Source: Pseudomonas sp. P8_229 (GTDB lineage: Bacteria; Pseudomonadota; Gammaproteobacteria; Pseudomonadales; Pseudomonadaceae). Taken from it: a stretch of DNA of 64,000 nt. Numbering within the stretch: the stretch's first letter is position 1; each line of letters begins with the position of its first letter. The stretch lies in the NCBI RefSeq assembly GCF_034008635.1, contig NZ_CP125378.1:1478001-1542000 (forward strand). The letters are read 5' to 3'. Shown here piece after piece: positions 1-9,177 of this stretch. A program made the position numbers and the translations under genes. The notes beneath the pieces are model-generated. The model was not told the DNA's origin. It searched no databases and was given only the letters and a program-made list of their open reading frames with translations.

Positions 1-832
1 CGGCTTCGTTGAGTTCGACCTGACGGGTCTTCTCGTCAACGGTGTAGTGCCCGGCCTTGGTGACTTCGCCTTCGACTTCTTCAACGTGCAGTTCCAGCTG
101 CGGGATCAGTTTATTGATCTCCATGTACAGCTTGGAGCTGTCCTCGGCCTGACCGGAAATGATCAGAGGGGTACGCGCTTCGTCGATGAGGATGGAGTCG
201 ACTTCGTCGATCACGGCAAAGTTGAGTTCGCGCTGGAATTTTTCTTCCATGCTGAACGCCATGTTGTCGCGCAGGTAGTCGAAACCGAATTCGTTGTTGG
301 TGCCGTAGGTGATGTCGGCGGCGTACGCCAGACGCTTCTCTTCCGGTGGCTGGAACGGCGTCACGACGCCGACGGTCAGGCCGAGGAATTCATACAGCGG
401 ACGCATCCAGTTGGCGTCACGACGCGCCAGGTAGTCGTTCACCGTCACAACGTGCACGCCCTTGCCGGACAGCGCGTTGAGGTAAACGCCCAGGGTCGCT
501 ACGAGGGTTTTACCCTCACCGGTGCGCATTTCGGCAATCTTGCCTTCGTGCAAGGTCATGCCACCGACGAGTTGCACGTCGAAGTGGCGCATACCCATGA
601 TGCGCTTGCCGGCTTCACGGGCGACCGCAAAGGCTTCTGGCAACAGCTTGTCGAGGGTTTCCCCTTTGGCGATGCGGGCCTTGAACTCATCGGTCTTGGC
701 GCGCAATTGATCGTCCGAAAGGGCCACCATTTGCTCTTCGAAGGCATTGACGAGCTGCACCGTCTTGAGCATGCGTTTGACTTCACGCTCGTTCTTGCTT
801 CCAAAAAGTTTCTTTAACAAAGGCGCAAACAT
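1..832 (-). CDS. secA: Protein translocase ATPase SecA, N-terminal part (gene runs off the window)
   Basis: Motor of the Sec pathway; it uses ATP to push unfolded preproteins through SecYEG at the inner membrane. The minus strand starts [20 protein letters not shown] at 832 and continues with the DEAD-type ATPase hallmarks: MRTGEGKTL (Walker A), the NDYLARRDA and [16 protein letters not shown] stretches, and [16 protein letters not shown] (Walker B). These are SecA signatures. About 277 of the roughly 900 residues usual for the family are present; the rest lies beyond position 1, so the 3' end is cut by the window, not by mutation. The divergent neighbour at 1141 is the DUF721 gene that I recall beside secA in other pseudomonads. 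Identification is secure. Confidence 0.97.
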   Translation of the reverse strand, partial: MFAPLLKKLFGSKNEREVKRMLKTVQLVNAFEEQMVALSDDQLRAKTDEFKARIAKGETLDKLLPEAFAVAREAGKRIMGMRHFDVQLVGGMTLHEGKIAEMRTGEGKTLVATLGVYLNALSGKGVHVVTVNDYLARRDANWMRPLYEFLGLTVGVVTPFQPPEEKRLAYAADITYGTNNEFGFDYLRDNMAFSMEEKFQRELNFAVIDEVDSILIDEARTPLIISGQAEDSSKLYMEINKLIPQLELHVEEVEGEVTKAGHYTVDEKTRQVELNEA

Positions 833-1140
833 ATCGGCAGGATCTTCCACACTAAAGGGATGGAGGGCGGCCCCGTGAGCGTCGCCCGTGCAGCCCTCAT
901 GGCCGCATGCGAACGAGCATTCTACCCGGAAACGGTGGTGAGGAAAGTGGCGATATTCCACGATGCTGGCACTGCGCTTTGACGGGGCTCACTTAAAATA
1001 GGGGCGTTTTGCTCAACTTCAAGCCATACAAGGAAGAAGTTAGTCGTTGATTTAATGGGTAAAGCGGGGGCAAAAGCAATGGGCGAGTGAATTCGGCCTT
1101 TCTGCTACCATGGCCTTTCTGTTACTTCAGGTGTTCGATC
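833..1140. promoter_or_regulatory. secA / DUF721 divergent intergenic region
   Basis: A 308-bp spacer between two divergent genes, so it must hold the promoters of both. I see no convincing -35/-10 pair, no REPIN and no small ORF with a ribosome binding site. The 970-1060 part is richer in A+T than its surroundings and is the likeliest promoter zone for the gene at 1141. Confidence 0.4.
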
Positions 1141-1596
1141 ATGGCATTTCGCCCTCTTACAGCCAGAGCACCCGCCGCTCTGCTTCGCGAAGCCAAGCCG
1201 CTCAAAGCCATCCTCGGCCATGCCCAACGCCTGGGTCATCTGCAACGCCTGCTCGAAAGCCAACTGCAACCTGCCGCCCGCGAACATTGCCGTGTGGCGA
1301 AGTGGCGTGAAGGCGAACTTTCGCTGGTGGTGACTGACGGCCATTGGGCCACGCGCCTGCGCTACCAGCAAAAACGCCTGCAGCGGCAACTGCAACTATT
1401 CGAAGAATTCGCCAGCCTGACGCGGATCAAATTCACCGTGCGACCACCGATCGTGCAGCACGGGCCTGCCGGGCACACGATGGATCTGTCTAACGATGCG
1501 GCAGCGACCATTCAGTCGACAGCCGACGGGATCAGCGATCCGGGTCTGCGTGCCGCGCTTGAGCGCCTGGCGGCGCACGCCAAAGACAAGACCTGA
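1141..1596 (+). CDS. DUF721 (DciA-like) domain protein
   Basis: A 151-residue cytoplasmic protein beginning MAFRPLTARAPAALLREAKP. The sequence has the DUF721/DciA pattern: an N-terminal helical stretch (LGHAQRLGHLQRLLESQLQP), then a compact core ending in a basic helix (WATRLRYQQKRLQRQLQLFE). The DciA group includes proteins that help load the replicative helicase in bacteria lacking DnaC; whether this short member does so is inference. The ATG at 1141 is preferred over an in-frame GTG at 1087, because the 18-residue extension is hydrophobic and unlike the family. It faces secA across a 308-bp spacer, the arrangement I recall in pseudomonads. A REPIN follows the stop. Confidence 0.8.
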   Translation: MAFRPLTARAPAALLREAKPLKAILGHAQRLGHLQRLLESQLQPAAREHCRVAKWREGELSLVVTDGHWATRLRYQQKRLQRQLQLFEEFASLTRIKFTVRPPIVQHGPAGHTMDLSNDAAATIQSTADGISDPGLRAALERLAAHAKDKT

Positions 1597-1608
1597 CAGC
1601 TCTCTGAG

Positions 1609-1698
1609 TGTGGGAGCGGGCTTGCTCGCGAAAGCGGTGTGTCATTCAACCAATATGGCGTCTGACACGGCCTCTTCGCGAGCAAGCCCGCTCCCACA
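1609..1698. repeat. REPIN (two inverted REP sequences)
   Basis: Inverted arms carrying the REP core GTGGGAGCGGGCTTGCTCGC and its complement flank a short unique centre. This is the common extragenic palindrome of the P. fluorescens group. It sits between two convergent genes. Confidence 0.9.
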
Positions 1699-1721
1699 AT
1701 TGGATCTCCTGCAAGCTGGGA

Positions 1722-3209
1722 TCAGCGGCGTTTGCTGCCACCCAGCAGTGAGCCCATCAAACCGCGCACCAATTGCTTGCCGAGGTTATTGGCAGCCTGA
1801 CGCATGGCCGACTTCAGCGCCTGGCCTGCTGCGGTGCCGAGGAATGCCCCTGCCCTGTCGGCCAAACTCGGCTCCTCGGCGGCTGGCTTGCCCGCTGGCG
1901 CTTCAGCCTCCGGCGCCAAGCCTTTACGGCCCATCAGGATTTCATACGCAGACTCACGATCGATCGGCTTGTCATAACGCCCCTTGAACGGCGAGCCGGC
2001 GATCAGCAGCGTGCGCTCGGTTTCACTCAACGGTCCGATCCGCGACTGCGGCGGCGCCACCAGCACGCGCTGAACCATCTCCGGCGTGCCTTTTTCCTGC
2101 AATGTACCGACCAATGCTTCGCCGATGCCCAGTTCCGTCAGCACCGACAACGTGTCGAACGCCGGATTCGGCCGGAAACCATCGGCCACCGCCCGCAGGG
2201 ATTTCTGCTCCTTGGCGGTAAACGCGCGCAAGCCGTGCTGGACCCGCAGGCCAAGCTGCGCCAGCACGTTATCCGGCAAGTCGCCCGGCGACTGGGTGAC
2301 GAAATACACCCCCACGCCTTTCGAGCGGATCAGCCGCACCACTTGCTCCAGCCGGTCCTGCAACGCCTTGGGCGTATCGCCGAACAGCAAATGCGCTTCA
2401 TCGAAGAACAGCGCCAGCAGCGGTTTGTCGGCATCGCCGCGCTCCGGCAACTGCTCGAACAACTCGGCCAGCAGCCACAACAGGAACGTCGCATAGACCT
2501 TCGGCGCCTCGTGTACCAGACGGCTGGCATCGAGCAAGTGAATGCGCCCACGGCCGTCAGCCGTCGGTTGCAGAATGTCTTGCAGTTGCAGCGCCGGTTC
2601 GCCGAACAGCGCTTCAGCGCCCTGCTGTTCCAGGGTCGCCAGCCGGCGCAACAACGCCTGACTGGAGCCGGTGGTCATCAGCGCGGCGTCTTCGCCCAGT
2701 AACTGCGGGTTGTCCTTGAGGTGATTGAGCAGCGCCTTGAGGTCTTTCAAGTCCAGCAGCAACAGGCCTTCGCGGTCCGCCACTTTAAAAGCCGCGTACA
2801 GCGCCGACTGCTGGCTGTCAGTCAGTTCCAGCAGGCTGCCGATCAACAGCGGGCCCATTTCGCTCAAGGTGGTACGCAACGGATGACCGGATTCCCCGTG
2901 AATGTCCCACAGCGTCACCGGATAAGCCTGCGGCTTGTAGTCGAGCCAGGGCATCCCGGCGATACGCTCGGCGACCTTGCCCTGCGGATTGCCGGCGGCA
3001 CCGAGGCCGCACAGGTCACCCTTGATGTCAGCGGCGAACACCGCCACCCCGGCATCACTGAATGCCTCGGCGAGGCGCTGCAAGGTCACCGTCTTGCCGG
3101 TCCCGGTTGCACCGGCGATCAGCCCGTGTCGGTTCGCCAGGCGCATGGCCTGAGCAATCGGTTGCCCCGCCAGATCGGCGCCGATAACGAGTTGCGATGT
3201 GTCAGGCAT
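1722..3209 (-). CDS. yjgR: DUF853 / HerA-like P-loop ATPase (YjgR family)
   Basis: A 495-residue protein with a Walker A motif GATGTGKT near residue 33 and a Walker B-like LLALFFDEAHLLF near residues 264-276. The C-terminus is Ala/Gly-rich and basic, ending GGSKRR. Length and motifs match the DUF853 (YjgR) branch of the HerA/FtsK-related ATPases, which are predicted hexameric nucleotide hydrolases of unsettled role. Start is the ATG at 3209 (MPDTSQLVIGADLAGQPIAQ). No nuclease partner such as NurA is adjacent, so a HerA-NurA resection role is not supported here. It is divergent from the chemoreceptor at 3397 and convergent with the DUF721 gene. Confidence 0.88.
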   Translation of the reverse strand: MPDTSQLVIGADLAGQPIAQAMRLANRHGLIAGATGTGKTVTLQRLAEAFSDAGVAVFAADIKGDLCGLGAAGNPQGKVAERIAGMPWLDYKPQAYPVTLWDIHGESGHPLRTTLSEMGPLLIGSLLELTDSQQSALYAAFKVADREGLLLLDLKDLKALLNHLKDNPQLLGEDAALMTTGSSQALLRRLATLEQQGAEALFGEPALQLQDILQPTADGRGRIHLLDASRLVHEAPKVYATFLLWLLAELFEQLPERGDADKPLLALFFDEAHLLFGDTPKALQDRLEQVVRLIRSKGVGVYFVTQSPGDLPDNVLAQLGLRVQHGLRAFTAKEQKSLRAVADGFRPNPAFDTLSVLTELGIGEALVGTLQEKGTPEMVQRVLVAPPQSRIGPLSETERTLLIAGSPFKGRYDKPIDRESAYEILMGRKGLAPEAEAPAGKPAAEEPSLADRAGAFLGTAAGQALKSAMRQAANNLGKQLVRGLMGSLLGGSKRR

Positions 3210-3223
3210 TTTGTCACCTATGG

Positions 3224-3251
3224 TTAATCTTTAATTCGCGATGGCCGATAA
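3224..3251 (+). promoter_or_regulatory. Candidate FliA (sigma-28) promoter of the chemoreceptor
   Basis: TTAATCTT at 3224-3231 and GCCGATAA at 3244-3251 are separated by 12 bp. GCCGATAA is an exact match to the sigma-28 -10 element; the -35 is a weaker match. It would leave an untranslated leader of about 140 nt before the gene at 3397. Flagellar sigma control is usual for chemoreceptors, but the long leader lowers confidence. Confidence 0.45.
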
Positions 3252-3396
3252 ACAAGGCGAGTACCCGGCCGAAAGGTCGAGTCGGACATTTCCCTAAGGA
3301 GAGACGGAAATATCAGTTGGTTTTCACCCTTGCCCATATTGCGCGTCTTTATAAAAGCACGCCCAGGACATTAAGACCTTAGCGGAACCCCAAGCC

Positions 3397-5286
3397 ATGA
3401 ACAAAAATCTGCGCTTCAGCCATAAAATTTTGCTTGCCGCCGCCCTCATCGTCATCGCCGCTTTCGCCTCGTTCACGCTGTATAACGACTGGCTGCAACG
3501 CAACGCGATCCGCGATGACCTGAACAACTATCTCAACGAGATGGGCGAAGTCACTGCCGACAACATTCAGACGTGGCTCAACGGCCGCATTCTACTGGTC
3601 GAAAACGCCGCCCAGAATATCGCCATCAACCCGGAACCCGCCAACGTTGCCAGTCTGCTGGAACAGAAATCCCTGACCTCGACGTTCATGGCCACTTACC
3701 TGGGCGATGCCACCGGTCACTTCACCATCCGTCCGGACGTGAAGATGCCGGACGGTTTCGACCCACGGGTTCGCCCTTGGTACAAAGGCGCCGAGAGCAG
3801 CAGCGCCTCGACCCTGACCGAACCGTACATCGATGCCGCCACCGGCCAGTTGATCATCTCCATCGCCACCGCCTCGAAAAAGGCCGGCCAGAGCGTTGGC
3901 GTGGTCGGCGGCGACCTGAGCCTGCAAACCCTGGTCGACACCCTCACCGCCCGGGACTTCTCCGGCATGGGCTACGCGTTCCTGGTCAGCGCCGACGGCA
4001 AGATCCTGGTGCACCCGGACAAGGCACTGGTGATGAAGTCGCTGAAAGAAGCCTATCCGCAGGACACTCCGCGCATCAGCAGCGACTTCAGTGAAATCAC
4101 GGTCGATGGCAAGACCCGCATCGTCAGCTTCACCCCGATCAAGGGCCTGCCTTCGGTGAACTGGTACATCGGGCTGTCGGTAGACAAGGACAAAGCCTTC
4201 GCGATGCTGAGCCAGTTTCGCACCTCGGCGGTGATCGCCACCGTGATTGCAGTGGTGATCATCATTGCGCTGCTGGGGATGCTGATTCGCCTGCTGATCC
4301 AGCCACTGCACGTCATGACCCGCGCCATGGAAGACATCGCCGACGGCGAAGGCGACCTGACCAAGCGCCTGAACATCGTCAATAACGATGAATTTGGTGT
4401 GTTGGGTACCGCGTTCAACCGTTTCGTCGAGCGTATTCACGGTTCGATCCGCGAAGTGTCTTCCGCTACCGGGCAGGTCAACGAAGTCGCCCTGCGCGTG
4501 GTCGCGGCGTCCAATTCGTCGATGTACAACTCCGACCAGCAAGCCTCGCGCACCAGCAGCGTCGCCGCCGCGATCAATCAGTTGGGCGCCGCCGCTCAGG
4601 AAATCGCCCGCAACGCCGCACAAGCCTCGAACCAGGCCAGTGACGCCCGTGGCCTCGCCGAAGACGGCCAGCAAGTGGTGGATCGCAGCATCAAGGCGAT
4701 GAATCAACTGTCGAGCATGCTCAGCGCCTCCAGCACCAATATCGAGTCGCTGAACAGCAAAACCGTGAACATCGGGCAGATTCTGGAAGTGATCACCAGC
4801 ATCTCCCAGCAAACCAACCTGCTGGCGCTCAACGCCGCCATCGAAGCGGCACGTGCCGGTGAGGCTGGCCGTGGTTTTGCCGTGGTGGCCGATGAAGTGC
4901 GCAACCTGGCGCACCGCACCCAGGAATCGGCGCAGCAGGTGCAGACCATGATCGAGGAGCTGCAAGTCGGCGCCCGCGAATCGGTGAGCACCATGAGTGA
5001 CAGCCAGCGCCACAGCCAGGACAGCGTGGAAATCGCCAACCTCGCCGGCGAACGCTTGAACAGCGTGACCCAGCGCATCGGCGAGATCGACGGGATGAAC
5101 CAGTCGGTGGCGACCGCGACCGAGGAACAGACCGCGGTGGTCGAGTCGATCAACGTCGACATCACCGAGATCAACACGCTGAACCAGGAAGGCGTCGAGA
5201 ACCTGCAGGCGACCTTGCGCGCCTGTTCCGATCTGGAGCAGCAGGCTTCGCGTCTGAAACAGTTGGTAGGCAGTTTCCGCATCTAA
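3397..5286 (+). CDS. Methyl-accepting chemotaxis protein, dCache type (PctA/B/C-like amino-acid receptor)
   Basis: A 629-residue inner-membrane chemoreceptor that senses periplasmic ligands and controls CheA. In order: transmembrane helix 1 (about 12-32); a periplasmic dCache domain (about 35-270); transmembrane helix 2 (about 275-300); a HAMP linker; and a cytoplasmic signalling hairpin with the conserved tip [20 protein letters not shown]. The ligand domain holds RVRPWY, PYID and VVGGDLS in the order and spacing of the amino-acid-binding motif of dCache receptors, and the length equals that of PctA/PctB. Amino-acid sensing is therefore a good inference, though the exact ligand is not. The C-terminus (LVGSFRI) is not a CheR/CheB-tethering pentapeptide. 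Its last 54 bp recur three times downstream as part of a tandem array. Confidence 0.92.
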   Translation: MNKNLRFSHKILLAAALIVIAAFASFTLYNDWLQRNAIRDDLNNYLNEMGEVTADNIQTWLNGRILLVENAAQNIAINPEPANVASLLEQKSLTSTFMATYLGDATGHFTIRPDVKMPDGFDPRVRPWYKGAESSSASTLTEPYIDAATGQLIISIATASKKAGQSVGVVGGDLSLQTLVDTLTARDFSGMGYAFLVSADGKILVHPDKALVMKSLKEAYPQDTPRISSDFSEITVDGKTRIVSFTPIKGLPSVNWYIGLSVDKDKAFAMLSQFRTSAVIATVIAVVIIIALLGMLIRLLIQPLHVMTRAMEDIADGEGDLTKRLNIVNNDEFGVLGTAFNRFVERIHGSIREVSSATGQVNEVALRVVAASNSSMYNSDQQASRTSSVAAAINQLGAAAQEIARNAAQASNQASDARGLAEDGQQVVDRSIKAMNQLSSMLSASSTNIESLNSKTVNIGQILEVITSISQQTNLLALNAAIEAARAGEAGRGFAVVADEVRNLAHRTQESAQQVQTMIEELQVGARESVSTMSDSQRHSQDSVEIANLAGERLNSVTQRIGEIDGMNQSVATATEEQTAVVESINVDITEINTLNQEGVENLQATLRACSDLEQQASRLKQLVGSFRI

Positions 5287-5495
5287 GGCGCGGCTGCCGG
5301 CCTCTTCGCGAGCAAGCTCGCTCCCACAGTGTTTTGTGGTGGTGCTCACAATGTGAACACCAAAGATCCCTGTGGGAGCGGGCTTGCTCGCGAAGGCGTC
5401 CTGTCAAACACCACAACACCTCGCAGACATCCTCCGCGCGATCACGACCGAACATCTATTCTGGATAGAAGGTCAACCAAGGAAGTGCAACGCAT

Positions 5496-5549
5496 CTGGA
5501 GCAGCAGGCTGCGCATCTGAAACTGTTGGTCGACAGCTTCAGAATTTAA
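5496..5549 (+). pseudogene. Chemoreceptor 3' fragment, copy 1
   Basis: Eighteen codons read LEQQAAHLKLLVDSFRI then stop, matching the receptor's own end [17 protein letters not shown] at 5233-5286. There is no start or ribosome site, so it is a fragment carried by the tandem array. This copy differs from the other two at one residue (VDS instead of VGS). Confidence 0.85.
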
Positions 5550-5758
5550 GGCGCTGCCACTGACCTCTTCGCGAGCAAGCCCGCTCCCACAGTGTTTTGT
5601 GGTGGTGCTCACAATGTGAACACCAAAGATCCCTGTGGGAGCGGGCTTGCTCGCGAAGGCGTCCTGTCAAACACCACAACACCTCGCAGACATCCTCCGC
5701 GCGATCACGACCGAACATCTATTCTGGATAGAAGGTCAACCAAGGAAGTGCAACGCAT

Positions 5759-5812
5759 CTGGAGCAGCAGGCTGCGCATCTGAAACTGTTGGTCGGCAGC
5801 TTCAGAATTTAA
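5759..5812 (+). pseudogene. Chemoreceptor 3' fragment, copy 2
   Basis: Reads LEQQAAHLKLLVGSFRI then stop, 263 bp after copy 1. No start codon or ribosome binding site precedes it. It is more like the other copies than like the intact gene's end. Confidence 0.85.
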
Positions 5813-6021
5813 GGCGCTGCCACTGACCTCTTCGCGAGCAAGCCCGCTCCCACAGTGTTTTGTGGTGGTGCTCACAATGTGAACACCAAAGATCCCTGTG
5901 GGAGCGGGCTTGCTCGCGAAGGCGTCCTGTCAAACACCACAACACCTCGCAGACATCCTCCGCGCGATCACGACCGAACATCTATTCTGGATAGAAGGTC
6001 AACCAAGGAAGTGCAACGCAT

Positions 6022-6075
6022 CTGGAGCAGCAGGCTGCGCATCTGAAACTGTTGGTCGGCAGCTTCAGAATTTAA
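6022..6075 (+). pseudogene. Chemoreceptor 3' fragment, copy 3
   Basis: Same 18 codons as copy 2, again 263 bp on. It is followed by the last REPIN and the leader of the glycosyltransferase gene. Confidence 0.85.
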
Positions 6076-6299
6076 GGCGCTGCCACTGACCTCTTCGCGA
6101 GCAAGCCCGCTCCCACAGTGTTTTGTGGTGGTGCTCACAATGTGAACACCAAAGATCCCTGTGGGAGCGGGCTTGCTCGCGAAGGCGTCCTGTCAAACAC
6201 CACAACACCTCGCAGACATCCTCCGCGCGATCACGACCGAACATCTATTCTGGATAAAGGTCAACCAAGGGAGTGCAACGCAGCGGAGGGTTGATCACC

Positions 6300-7412
6300 G
6301 TGCACATCGCCGACATCACCATGTTCTACGCCCCGGCCAGCGGCGGCGTACGCACCTATCTGGACGCCAAGCACCGCCGTTTGAGCGTCAAACCCGGAAT
6401 TCGCCACAGCCTGCTGATTCCCGGCGCGCATTTGGGTGAACACGACGGCGTCTACACGGTGCCCGCGCCTGCCCTGCCCTTTGGCAAAGGCTATCGCTTC
6501 CCGCTGCGCCTTGCGCCGTGGCGCAACGTCCTGCAGGATTTGCAGCCGGATCTGATTGAAGTCGGCGACCCGTATCTCACCGCGTGGGCGGCGCTGGACG
6601 CACGGCGCCAACTGGATGTGCCGGTGATCGGGTTTTACCACTCGGACCTGCCGCTGCTGGTCGGCAACCGCATGGGCCATTGGCTCACGCCGAATGTCGA
6701 GGCGTACGTCACCAAACTCTACGGCAACTTCGACCGGGTGCTGGCGCCCAGCCAGGTAATGGCCGACAAGCTCACGGGGCTTGGGGTGCACAACGTTTTC
6801 GTGCAGCCGCTGGGGGTGGACCTGCAAACCTTCCACCCTGACGCCCGCGACAACGGCCTGCGCGCCGAACTGGGGATTGCCGAAGACACGCGCCTGCTGA
6901 TCTTTGCCGGACGCGGCGCCAAAGAGAAAAACCTGCGCGTACTGCTCAAGTGCCTGCAACGCCTCGGCCCGCGCTATCACCTGCTGCTGGTTGGCTCGTC
7001 GATGCCTGCGGTGGTCCCGGACAATGTCAGCGTCATCGATTCGTTCTGCCCGGCGCCCACCGTCGCCCGGTTGATGGCCAGTGCCGATGCCCTGCTGCAT
7101 GCCGGTGACCAGGAAACTTTCGGTCTGGTGATCCTTGAAGCCATGGCCTGCGGCACTCCGGTGGTTGCGGTGGCGGCCGGGGCCTTCGAGGAAATCATTA
7201 ACGACGACTGCGGCGTGCTGTGTGCGCCAAATAACCCGCAAGCCATGGCCAATGCCGTGCGCGAGCTGTTCAGTCGCGGTTGCGTGAAGCTCGGCCAACA
7301 GGCGCGGCAACATGTCGAACAGCATTACGCCTGGGACAGCGTGGTCGACAGCCTGCTCGGTCATTACCGCGCGGTCCTTGGCCTATCGTTGCCACGGGTG
7401 GCCAATGGCTGA
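6300..7412 (+). CDS. Family-4 type glycosyltransferase
   Basis: A GT-B fold enzyme of about 370 residues, expected to transfer a sugar from a nucleotide donor to a lipid or glycan at the cytoplasmic face of the membrane. The N-terminal half begins VHIADITMFYAPASGGVRTY with the Gly-rich loop of the family. The C-terminal half has the donor-site pattern LIFAGRGAKEKN and the E-x7-E motif in QETFGLVILEAMACGTPVVA. I chose the GTG at 6300 because GGAGG lies about 10 bp upstream; an in-frame GTG at 6273 would add nine residues but has no spaced ribosome site. Its stop overlaps the next gene's ATG, so the three genes 6300-9176 look co-transcribed. Substrate unknown; alpha-mannosyl- or glucosyltransferases of lipids are the closest match by feel. 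Confidence 0.85.
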   Translation: MHIADITMFYAPASGGVRTYLDAKHRRLSVKPGIRHSLLIPGAHLGEHDGVYTVPAPALPFGKGYRFPLRLAPWRNVLQDLQPDLIEVGDPYLTAWAALDARRQLDVPVIGFYHSDLPLLVGNRMGHWLTPNVEAYVTKLYGNFDRVLAPSQVMADKLTGLGVHNVFVQPLGVDLQTFHPDARDNGLRAELGIAEDTRLLIFAGRGAKEKNLRVLLKCLQRLGPRYHLLLVGSSMPAVVPDNVSVIDSFCPAPTVARLMASADALLHAGDQETFGLVILEAMACGTPVVAVAAGAFEEIINDDCGVLCAPNNPQAMANAVRELFSRGCVKLGQQARQHVEQHYAWDSVVDSLLGHYRAVLGLSLPRVANG

Positions 7413-8181
7413 CTCCCTGAACGGCCGCGCCGTGCTGCTGGTGCTGCACGACGTGGCGCCGTCGACATGGGCGGATTATCGGCCATTTGTCGAGGCGGTC
7501 GATGCGACCGGCGGCGTGCCGATGACTTGGCTGGTGGTTCCGGATTTCCATGGTCACGACGCACTTGAGGATCATCCAGCGTTTTGCCGAATACTCGGCG
7601 AGCGGCTGGCCCTTGGCGATGAACTGGCCTTGCACGGCTATTACCATGACGACCGCGAGCCTATGCCAACCACGCCCCGCGACTGGTTCATCCGCCGGAT
7701 CTACACCCACGAAGGCGAATTTTATCGTTTGTCTCGCGAGGCCGCCCTGGCTCGCCTGCGTGCCGGCATCGAGCTGTTCCAGCGCAATAACTGGCCGTTG
7801 CACGGCTTCGTCGCCCCGGCGTGGCTGATGAGCGAGGGCACGCGCCAAGCCCTTCGCGAGTTGCCATTGCGCTACACCAGCGACCCGCAACATCTTTATC
7901 AATTGCCGGATTTCACCCCCATCGACGCCCCGGGTCTGGTCTGGAGCGCGCGCAGTGCCTGGCGCCGGGGCCTGTCAAAAATCGTCAGCGACCAGCGCGA
8001 ACGGCACTGGCGCGACGCTGCGGTGATTCGTCTAGGCTTGCACCCGGTAGACATGCGCCACGGCTTCGCTCGTGACTACTGGCTACAGACCCTTGAACGA
8101 CTGCTGGCGGAAGGACGCAAGCCCATGAACAAAATCGACTGGCTGATCCAACAACGTGAGCGCATGGGACACGCGGCATGA
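7405..8181 (+). CDS. DUF2334 / polysaccharide deacetylase-like protein
   Basis: A 258-residue protein starting MADSLNGRAVLLVLHDVAPS. It shows the NodB-like metal-site layout of DUF2334 proteins: Asp in LVLHDVAPS, the H-x3-H pair in DELALHGYYHDD, and a later conserved HGFVAPAW. Such proteins are predicted zinc-dependent deacetylases of sugars. No signal peptide is evident, so it may act on a cytoplasmic lipid-linked sugar. The ATG at 7405 overlaps the glycosyltransferase stop by 8 bp. Its own end overlaps the next gene by 4 bp (ATGA). With a glycosyltransferase and a flippase-like neighbour, a small pathway making or modifying a surface glycolipid is likely (inference). Confidence 0.82.
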   Translation: MADSLNGRAVLLVLHDVAPSTWADYRPFVEAVDATGGVPMTWLVVPDFHGHDALEDHPAFCRILGERLALGDELALHGYYHDDREPMPTTPRDWFIRRIYTHEGEFYRLSREAALARLRAGIELFQRNNWPLHGFVAPAWLMSEGTRQALRELPLRYTSDPQHLYQLPDFTPIDAPGLVWSARSAWRRGLSKIVSDQRERHWRDAAVIRLGLHPVDMRHGFARDYWLQTLERLLAEGRKPMNKIDWLIQQRERMGHAA

Positions 8182-9176
8182 GTCGCGGCATTGTGCTGTT
8201 GATCGGCCTGCTCGCCGCCGTGCTGATTCCGGTGCTGCTCGGCGGCGGCGAGATCGGCGCGCGGCTGCAGAACTTTCCGCTGCAATGGCTGCTGATCATG
8301 TTTGGCATGATCCTGCTCTGCTGGGGCATCAACACCCTGCGCCTGCGTCTGCTGCTGGGCGATCAGCGCGAGCGGGTCACGCCGCTGAAAAGCCTCGGCG
8401 TGGTCATGGCCGCCGAGTTTGCCTACTGCGCCACTCCCGGCGGCAGTGGCGGGCCGCTGACGATCATGGCGTTGCTGGCCCGCTGCGGCGTGCGCCCGGC
8501 CCGTGGCAGCGCGGTGTTTGCCATGGATCAGTTGAGTGACCTGCTGTTCTTTCTCTGCGCCCTGAGCGGCATTCTGATTTACGCGTTGTTTCAGCACCTG
8601 AGCGACCGCCTGGAGTGGTTGCTGATGGTCAGCGCCGTGTCGCTGTTCGGCGGGTTGTTCAGTTGCGTGCTGCTGGCGCGCTACCACCGCCGCCTGATCC
8701 GCCTGAGCGGGCGCCTGCTCGCCCGCCTGAACGTGCAGCCCGCGACGCGCCGGCGCTGGGCGCGCAAGCTGTTGCACTTTCTCGATGCGTTTATCGACAC
8801 GCTCAAGCTGCCGTGGCAGACCCTGTTCAAGGTGTTCGCCCTGACCTGCATGCACTGGCTGCTGCGCTACAGCGTGTTGTACCTGGCCTTGCGCGGGCTG
8901 GGCGCGGACCTGCAATGGGCCTGGAGTTTTCTGGTGCAGATGCTGTCATTGGGCGCCGGCCAAATGAGCCTGTTACCCGGTGGCGCGGGCGCCGCGGAGC
9001 TGACGTCGGCGGCGCTGCTGGCGCCGATGGTCGGCAAATCCACCGCTGCCGCGGCAATTCTTATCTGGCGGGTGGTGACGTTCTACTTCTATCTGCTGGT
9101 GGGCGGCCCGGTGTTTCTATTGATGCTGGGGCGGCCACTGCTCAAGAAGCTGCTGAAACTCAAGCAGGCGTCTTAG
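8178..9176 (+). CDS. Flippase-like multi-spanning membrane protein (LPG synthase TM / UPF0104 family)
   Basis: A 332-residue integral membrane protein with about seven or eight hydrophobic helices. The conserved TPGGSGGPLTIM stretch and a late GAGQMSLLPGGAGAAELT segment are typical of the membrane half of lysylphosphatidylglycerol synthase (UPF0104, YbhN-like). The soluble aminoacyl-transfer half found in MprF is absent, so it is a stand-alone membrane module, often inferred to flip lipids. It starts with an ATGA overlap on the deacetylase-like gene and ends the three-gene unit. The transported lipid cannot be told from sequence. Confidence 0.82.
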   Translation: MSRGIVLLIGLLAAVLIPVLLGGGEIGARLQNFPLQWLLIMFGMILLCWGINTLRLRLLLGDQRERVTPLKSLGVVMAAEFAYCATPGGSGGPLTIMALLARCGVRPARGSAVFAMDQLSDLLFFLCALSGILIYALFQHLSDRLEWLLMVSAVSLFGGLFSCVLLARYHRRLIRLSGRLLARLNVQPATRRRWARKLLHFLDAFIDTLKLPWQTLFKVFALTCMHWLLRYSVLYLALRGLGADLQWAWSFLVQMLSLGAGQMSLLPGGAGAAELTSAALLAPMVGKSTAAAAILIWRVVTFYFYLLVGGPVFLLMLGRPLLKKLLKLKQAS

Positions 9177-9177
9177 G

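Larger units (their letters stand above)
5231..6281 (+). repeat. 263-bp tandem array, four units, spanning chemoreceptor tail + REPIN + glycosyltransferase leader
   Basis: The sequence recurs with an exact 263-bp step. REPIN starts are at 5301, 5564, 5827 and 6090; chemoreceptor-tail starts are at 5233, 5496, 5759 and 6022. Each unit holds the last 18 codons of a chemoreceptor, a REPIN of about 97 bp, and about 95 bp that in the last unit leads directly into the glycosyltransferase gene. The unit junction joins leader sequence (GTGCAACGCA) to ATCTGGAGCAGCAGG of the receptor. Units are nearly identical; the last loses one base near 6257. The simplest reading is tandem duplication of the region between the two genes. 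Confidence 0.92.

Noticed and set aside
1722..3209. HerA-like ATPase as part of an antiphage defence pair
   Set aside because: No nuclease, SIR2 or other partner is adjacent; neighbours are DUF721 and a chemoreceptor, and DUF853 ATPases are widespread housekeeping genes.
3592..5349. Long open frame of 585 codons on the minus strand opposite the chemoreceptor
   Set aside because: It is the antisense of a well-supported gene; the long frame is a by-product of GC-rich codon use, and the product is low-complexity with no family features.
5231..6281. Repeat array considered as a CRISPR or as repeated small genes
   Set aside because: The unit is 263 bp with no unique spacers, and the 63-residue open frames in each unit run through REPIN sequence without ribosome binding sites.
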